This document shows, piece after piece, positions 24,444 to 29,274 of a DNA stretch of 29,274 nucleotides. This DNA is from an uncultured Caryophanales bacterium (GTDB lineage Bacteria; Bacillota_I; Bacilli_A; RFN20; CAG-826): NCBI GenBank assembly GCA_902464635.1, contig CABQKC010000023.1, positions 1-29,274 of the forward strand, in the 5' to 3' direction. How positions within the stretch are numbered: position 1 is the first letter of the stretch; the number at the start of each line of letters is the position of its first letter. Below the pieces are notes generated by a model. The model ran no database searches. It was not told the DNA's origin and worked only from the letters and a program-made list of their open reading frames with translations. A program made the position numbers and the translations under genes.

Positions 24444-26010
24444 ATGAAAAACATCAAGAAACGACTAATCGGATGGACCTTAGGACTTGCCTTGAGCCTA
24501 GGCGTCGGAATTGGAATTGCTAGTAATACTCATAGTGAGATTACTGGAGTAGAGGCGGCTGCAAAAGTAATTACTGTAACTAGCGCAGAAAAGATAGATG
24601 ATGGAACAATTACAGTTACTTTTGCAAAAGGCAGAGGAAATAACACCCCTAGCTGGTATGATGCTGGTTTACGTTTTTATGCTAAAAATACCATTACTGT
24701 AGTTTCTAAAAGCGATTCTAATATTTCAAAAATAGTTTTTAATTGGGAAAAACAAGGAAAAAAAGATTTTGCTACCGTAACTTCAAATGTTACTAATTAT
24801 ACTCATCCATCCAGCGCTGGCGAAGGCGTTTGGACCGGTTCTTCTAAAACGGTTGTTTTCACGCTTGGCGATTCTGGACAGTTGCAATTAAATAGAGATG
24901 GAATCTACCGTTGTTCTTACTGCAAAGAGCGTAACTGTCAGCCCATCCGAATTAAAAGTTACTGAAGGCAAAGTGGGATACACTAAACAATTGTCTGCTA
25001 GCGTTTCGTATAATGAAATTGCTGAAACTGACGAAAGAGTTACCTGGTCATCAAATAATGGCGAAGCGAATATTTCTGAAAAAGGATTGCTTACATTAAA
25101 ATCTACAAATGGTCAGGCTATTATTACTGCAACCTCTATTGCTCCCGCTTTGGATGGAAAACCAATTTCTAAGACAATGAATGTTATGTGGAGTGGCTTG
25201 ATAGAGCCAACCGGTGTTGTTTTTTCCGAAAAAGGTTACACAGATCAAACCACATTATCTGAAGTTGAAATTAATGCAGTGACGAAAATTATATTTGATA
25301 AAGGTACCAACTCTAAAAACGGTCCAACTTATTATGTTAATGGGAAAGCCGTTAGAACTTATGGTGGTAATAAATTTAAAGTTGTCCTTAGTGATGCTTC
25401 TAAAAGACTTTCTTCTATAACTATTGGTTTTGGTGAAAATGACGGTACTAATGTAATAACTACCGATAAATTAGAGTTTAACTCACCCACTTGGACCGGT
25501 AGTGCTCAAGATGTTACTTTTACTGTCAGCAGTGGAAAAGGGCATAGAAGAATTGCGTCTATAACTGTCGCTTACGAAGATTTTGTCGATACTTCCGTAA
25601 CGGATGCTTTAGCGTTTGGGACTTCATTCTTAAATAAAACAGCTTCTATTTGCGCTGATGGAACCAAAGATAATAGTGAAGCATTAAAGACTGCATGGAC
25701 TGCATTAACGATTGAATTCAATGCGTTGTCTGATGGCGCTAAGAAGGTTGTCAAAGGTGTAGTTGCTAATGATGCTGGAACTGATTTAGAAAAGGCTATG
25801 GCTAGATATGATCATATCGTAAAGCGTTATAGTGCTACTCATACCGAAATTAATGACTTCATTGGTAGAGATGTTACTACTAGCTTAACCAATCAACTAT
25901 TCAAGGCTAATACCACTAATAACATTATGGTAATTTCTCTAATTGCCTGTGCTAGTGTTGCTGCTATTGGTTCATTCTTCTTTATCAGAAAACGTAAAGA
26001 ACAAAACTAA
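24444..26010 (+). pseudogene. Secreted/anchored surface protein with Ig-like domain, split by a frameshift
   Basis: Two overlapping frames make one protein of about 520 residues. The first (24444 to TAA at 24965) has a signal peptide (KKRLIGWTLGLALSLGVGIGI, ending near VEA-A) and a beta-rich module. The second takes over one frame later near 24890-24900 with STVVLTAKSVTVSPSELKV, a BIG2-type Ig-like domain. A second beta-rich module ending ASITVAYEDF follows, then a helical DALAFGTSFLNKTASICADG domain, and a C-terminal membrane segment with tail RKRKEQN. The first frame loses homology-like sense after QLQLNR, and removal of one base near 24897 would restore LNR-MESTVV. AAAAGGAG precedes the ATG. 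No LPXTG motif is present. Its role may be adhesion; the shift may be a mutation or a sequence error. Confidence 0.75.
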
Positions 26011-26029
26011 TCATTAAAGATTAACTATT

Positions 26030-26067
26030 AAGGGACTCTATTGATGAAGTAGGGTCTCTTTTCTTTT
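26030..26067 (+). terminator. Intrinsic terminator after the surface protein gene
   Basis: AAGGGACTCTA (26030-26040) pairs, with two G-T pairs, with TAGGGTCTCTT (26050-26060), and TTCTTTT follows. Confidence 0.7.
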
Positions 26068-26088
26068 ATGTTTATTAATGAAGTAAAT

Positions 26089-26188
26089 AATTACTAATAC
26101 TGGAGTTAGTAATTGATAGTGGTAAAATACAGGGAGCAAATAACTGGGGTCTTTTGATAGCAAATAGGTCTACTTTGCTCTTTGCTAT
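26089..26188 (+). promoter_or_regulatory. Structured leader of the AbiJ-like gene
   Basis: AATTACTAA (26089-26097) and TTAGTAATT (26106-26114) form a perfect 9-bp inverted repeat just before a possible -10 box, TAAAAT, at about 26123. Downstream, AGCAAATA occurs twice (about 26135 and 26159), and ATAGCAAA (26157-26164) and GAGCAAA can pair with TTTGCTAT (26181-26188) and TTTGCTC (26174-26180). The leader could form alternative hairpins, and the first repeat could be an operator. Confidence 0.4.
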
Positions 26189-26229
26189 TAGATTAAAGTT
26201 CGAGAAAATCGATGAAGGAGGGTTTTGAA

Positions 26230-27131
26230 ATGACTAAACAAAAAGTCCAATTAAGGGGCGGATTTACTGATAGAAATAAAATCGCCCCTATAAGTACAAA
26301 AATCCAAATTAAAGAGTTTGATACAAGAACAAGAAATCGAATAGCAAACCTTTTGAAACAATGGTATATGTCTATTCCCGCTGGCATAACTACCTATAAT
26401 TTTTGTACAAAGTTACTTGATGAGATGTTTTCAATTTTTATTACTGACGAATTGGAAAACACCCTTTTGCACCATGAAGATAGATTTCTTTCTACTTATG
26501 TCTATTCTAATGTTTTGGATGGTACATTTGATGAGATTTTGACAATTGTTGAATTCTTTGCGAACCAAATATCTTTATTAAAAGATGAATATTTAAGAGA
26601 TTCTAGCAATTGGGATGATCCGCCCTATCCTGATTGTAAAAAAGAAATAAATGATTTATTTGAGCAGGAATTTGTTGGATATCGAATGATTGATAAGCAA
26701 ATTACTCCTATTATCGACAAAATAGAAGTAGATGCCATCAATCAAGCTTTGTCTAATTCTTTTGATGGTCCGAAGTCTCATATAAGAAAGGCTTTAGCGT
26801 TTTTGTCGGATAGAGACAACCCGGATTATAAAAATAGCATTAAAGAAAGTATTAGTGCTGTTGAATCTATGTGCCGGATCATAATGAACGATGAAAAAGT
26901 TACGTTAGGACAAGCAATCAAGAAACTATCTGACAACGGGATTAAGATTCATAAATCTTTAAGCAAGGCTTTTAACGAATTGCATGGTTATACTTCAGAT
27001 GAAAAAGGGTACGTCATTCAAATGGTTTTGGGGAAGGAAATGTTGCTTTTGCAGAGACAAAATATATGCTTGTAACCTGCTGCGCCTTTGTTAATTACTT
27101 AATAGAGGAATACGGCAAAATCCAAAAGTAA
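26230..27131 (+). pseudogene. AbiJ-like (AbiJ_NTD4-type) abortive-infection protein, frameshifted near its end
   Basis: The ATG at 26230 is preceded by AAGGAGGG, which lies inside an alternative upstream ATG start at 26212, so 26230 is the real start. The protein of about 300 residues has the C-terminal pattern of AbiJ-related families: NSIKESISAVESMCRII, LGQAIKKLSDNGIKIHKSLSKAFNELHGYTSDEKG. In relatives this continues as a glycine then IRH-like segment. Here the read frame turns to YVIQMVL and stops at 27075. Adding one base in the GAAAAAGGG run (27001-27009) restores VRHSNGFGEGNVAFAETKYM and a full C-terminus to TAA at 27129-27131. So this is a one-base deletion, a natural mutation or a homopolymer sequence error. 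Family-based role: phage-triggered growth arrest. Confidence 0.72.
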
Positions 27132-27247
27132 ACTTTTAGAATTTCGCTAAATATCTATCTCTTTTCTTTAACCTCGTATTCTTTTAAATAATCCTTATTC
27201 TTGGTATTCTATTGATAGACAAATAAATCTTTATATCCATTACAGCC

Positions 27248-29274
27248 ATGAAAAGAATTAAGTCAAAAATATTGTTATCCCTACTAGGAACATCATTATC
27301 TATTGGAATTGGTATTTCTGTTGATATCAATATTAATAATGATGTAATTCCTACATATGCAGCAGTAGGTGATTATTCTACTGATGCATCTACTTATTAC
27401 CAGGATATAACCGCTACAAGTGGTAAACCTTTAGCAGGTCAATTACATGACTTAATTACATCTACTCATAAGACATATACTACTTATGACGATAATGGCA
27501 AAAATGGTTATCAAAATCAAACCGATAGATATTATGAAAATGGATCTCCAGTAAATGGATATATCTATGAATTCTATTCAGGAGTTAAATGGCCTGATGG
27601 ATGGAACTCAAATGCTGGTAATACAAGCGGTGGATATAACAGGGAACATGTCTGGTGTCAGTCCAAAAGTACTGGGTTATGGGGCACGACTGGTGGCGGG
27701 GCTGATATGCATCATATTAGACCATCCGAAACAAGACTAAATAGCGCTAGGGGCAACAATCCTTTCGGTGAGGTACCTAATAGGGAATCACATAAGACAT
27801 ATGCTAAGTTTGGCAGTAATCCGACCTATGCACTTGGTGGATATGTATCTGGTGGAACCTTTGAACCTCTAGATAATAAAAAAGGTGATGTAGCTAGAAT
27901 AGTCCTATATCTATATCTACATTACAATTCATATTCAGTTAGTTCATTATTTGATGGATATGCATCTACTAATGGGAATAATGGTAGTTCATCATTTTTT
28001 GCAACTACATTATTACCGTTAACTAATATAACCGCTAATAACACCGAAGAAGATGCATTAAAGATGTTATTAAGATGGAATTTATCTGATCCAGTAGATG
28101 ATATAGAAAGAAGAAGGAATGATAAGGTTGCCTCTTATCAAGGCAACAGAAATCCGTTTATTGATAATAGCGATTATGCCAATTTAATCTGGGGTGATAA
28201 TCCTATAGATCCATCAACCCCGGTAGTAAATAAAGTAACTATTAATACATCATCATTACAATTAGATTTAAATAATAATAAGACTGCTACATTAGAAGCT
28301 ATTGTAGATGTATCTAATGGGGCAACTAACGGAGTTAACTGGGTATCTAGCAATCCTAATGTAGCATCTATTGATAATAATGGATTAGTAACTGCTAAAT
28401 CTAAAGGTAGCTGCATTATTAAAGCTATATCTACTTTTGATTCATCTAAATATGGTGAATGTAATGTTAATGTAATTGATTCTAGTTCAATTAATATAAC
28501 CGCTAATGTTAATAAGACATATCATCCAGGGGATATTATTACCAAAGATGATATTAATGTTAAAGATGATTTAGGTAATGACATTACTAACTTTGAGTTT
28601 ACTAATAATAATTATAGGTTTACCTATGATGATACGGTTGAAGGTGGGAATGTTACATCTAAGACATTTAAGAATGCAGTTAGTTATTCTTCCTTTGTAA
28701 CTGATTTAGTAGTTAATGTATCTAGAGTTAAATATGTTGAAGCATCATCTATTAATGATGTAATGAATAGAGCTTGGACAGGGGTGACTGGGAATGGTTA
28801 TTTAGATTGGGTTAAAACAAGTAATTCAGGGACTACTTATGCCGGGAACAGCGCTGGTAGCTATGAAGCTATACAACTTAGAAGCGACAAAAACACCAGT
28901 GGTATTGTTACAACCGAATACAATGGCTCATCTTATTTGTCTAGTGTAACCGTTAAGTGGAACGACAAGACGCTTTCAGGTAGAAAATTAAATGTTTATG
29001 GTTCTGATACTCCATATACAAAGCCAACTAATTTATATAGCGATTCTTCTAGTGGGACATTACTTGGAACTATTATTAATGGGATATCTACATCATTAAC
29101 GATTACAGGCGAATATAAATACATTGGATTACGTTCTAATAGTGGTGCGATGTATTTAGATGAAATAGTAGTTACTTATGGTAGCAATGAGTCTGCGCTT
29201 AATATAGCTAACTACATAAGTGAGCTAGAAAAAAAGACGTCGAAAGCAAAAAAATATAAAGGTGTACGAATTTT
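27248..29274 (+). CDS. Secreted endonuclease I family nuclease with Ig-like domain, 3' end outside window
   Basis: The frame is open from ATG 27248 to the window end (675 codons seen). Residues 1 to about 40 are a signal peptide (KRIKSKILLSLLGTSLSIGIGI, cleavage near PTYA). Residues about 45-310 form an endonuclease I domain (PF04231 type): NREHVWCQSK, then GADMHHIRPSETRLNSARGNNPFGE, a His-Me-type site for cutting DNA or RNA. A BIG2 Ig-like domain follows (VTINTSSLQLDLNNNKTATLEA...WVSSNPNVASIDNNGLVTAKSKG), then a second beta domain and a beta-sandwich ending LDEIVVTYG. The end, ESALNIANYI, recalls the DALAFGTSFL domain of the surface protein at 24444. It probably degrades extracellular nucleic acid for nutrition. 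No Shine-Dalgarno sequence precedes the ATG. Confidence 0.88.
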   Translation, partial: MKRIKSKILLSLLGTSLSIGIGISVDININNDVIPTYAAVGDYSTDASTYYQDITATSGKPLAGQLHDLITSTHKTYTTYDDNGKNGYQNQTDRYYENGSPVNGYIYEFYSGVKWPDGWNSNAGNTSGGYNREHVWCQSKSTGLWGTTGGGADMHHIRPSETRLNSARGNNPFGEVPNRESHKTYAKFGSNPTYALGGYVSGGTFEPLDNKKGDVARIVLYLYLHYNSYSVSSLFDGYASTNGNNGSSSFFATTLLPLTNITANNTEEDALKMLLRWNLSDPVDDIERRRNDKVASYQGNRNPFIDNSDYANLIWGDNPIDPSTPVVNKVTINTSSLQLDLNNNKTATLEAIVDVSNGATNGVNWVSSNPNVASIDNNGLVTAKSKGSCIIKAISTFDSSKYGECNVNVIDSSSINITANVNKTYHPGDIITKDDINVKDDLGNDITNFEFTNNNYRFTYDDTVEGGNVTSKTFKNAVSYSSFVTDLVVNVSRVKYVEASSINDVMNRAWTGVTGNGYLDWVKTSNSGTTYAGNSAGSYEAIQLRSDKNTSGIVTTEYNGSSYLSSVTVKWNDKTLSGRKLNVYGSDTPYTKPTNLYSDSSSGTLLGTIINGISTSLTITGEYKYIGLRSNSGAMYLDEIVVTYGSNESALNIANYISELEKKTSKAKKYKGVRI

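Noticed and set aside
26134..26188. Type III toxin-antitoxin RNA repeats before the AbiJ-like gene
   Set aside because: Only two imperfect copies of AGCAAATA are present, not a tandem pseudoknot repeat array, and the protein is not ToxN-like.
27555..27740. A short separate gene within the nuclease region
   Set aside because: It overlaps the endonuclease I catalytic domain in another frame; the nuclease frame is open from 27248 to the window end.

Overview
The window is AT-rich bacterial DNA with bacterial start and stop signals, including TGA as a true stop. Secreted proteins with bacterial Ig-like domains, an endonuclease I-type exonuclease and Staphylococcus-like CapEFG enzymes suggest a low-GC Bacillota genome, probably an uncultured gut Bacilli/Mollicutes-type lineage. 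That lineage assignment is inference. No rRNA, tRNA or CRISPR array was recognised.

Layout. 1-6018: an alpha/beta hydrolase, then a tight capE-capF-capG operon for UDP-N-acetyl-L-fucosamine, followed by two membrane proteins of unknown function. 6015-8062 (minus): a histidine-phosphatase-family enzyme and a DUF4143-type ATPase with a terminator-like hairpin in its leader. 8454-11739: an AAA+ ATPase/subtilase pair matching the IetAS anti-phage system. 11869-17664: a 1931-residue transglutaminase-like/DUF4011/SF1 helicase/nuclease-like/DUF3320 protein. 17785-19461: a Schlafen-AlbA_2 regulator surrounded and internally interrupted by arrays of one 12-bp repeat. 19545-21176: an MTA/SAH nucleosidase and a PD-(D/E)XK protein with a premature amber stop. 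21181-23391: a methyltransferase and a Fic enzyme, each bracketed by its own pair of imperfect direct repeats. 23482-24189: gpmA. 24444-27131: two frameshifted genes, a surface protein and an AbiJ-like protein. 27248-end: a secreted endonuclease I that runs off the window.

How it works together. The middle and right parts look like a defence/accessory island set into resident chromosomal genes (capEFG, nucleosidase, gpmA). The tetranucleotide CTAG is frequent in resident-looking genes and scarce in several accessory genes, which suggests separate origins. Several accessory genes carry operator-like repeats at their own promoters, most clearly fic and the Schlafen-type regulator. Three accessory genes are damaged by one mutation each, pointing to gene decay or local sequence errors.

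The least explained signal is the GATAAGATAAAT repeat family. It lies upstream of, inside, and downstream of the regulator gene; inside the gene it encodes an NDKI tetrapeptide repeat between the ATPase-like domain and the DNA-binding domain.
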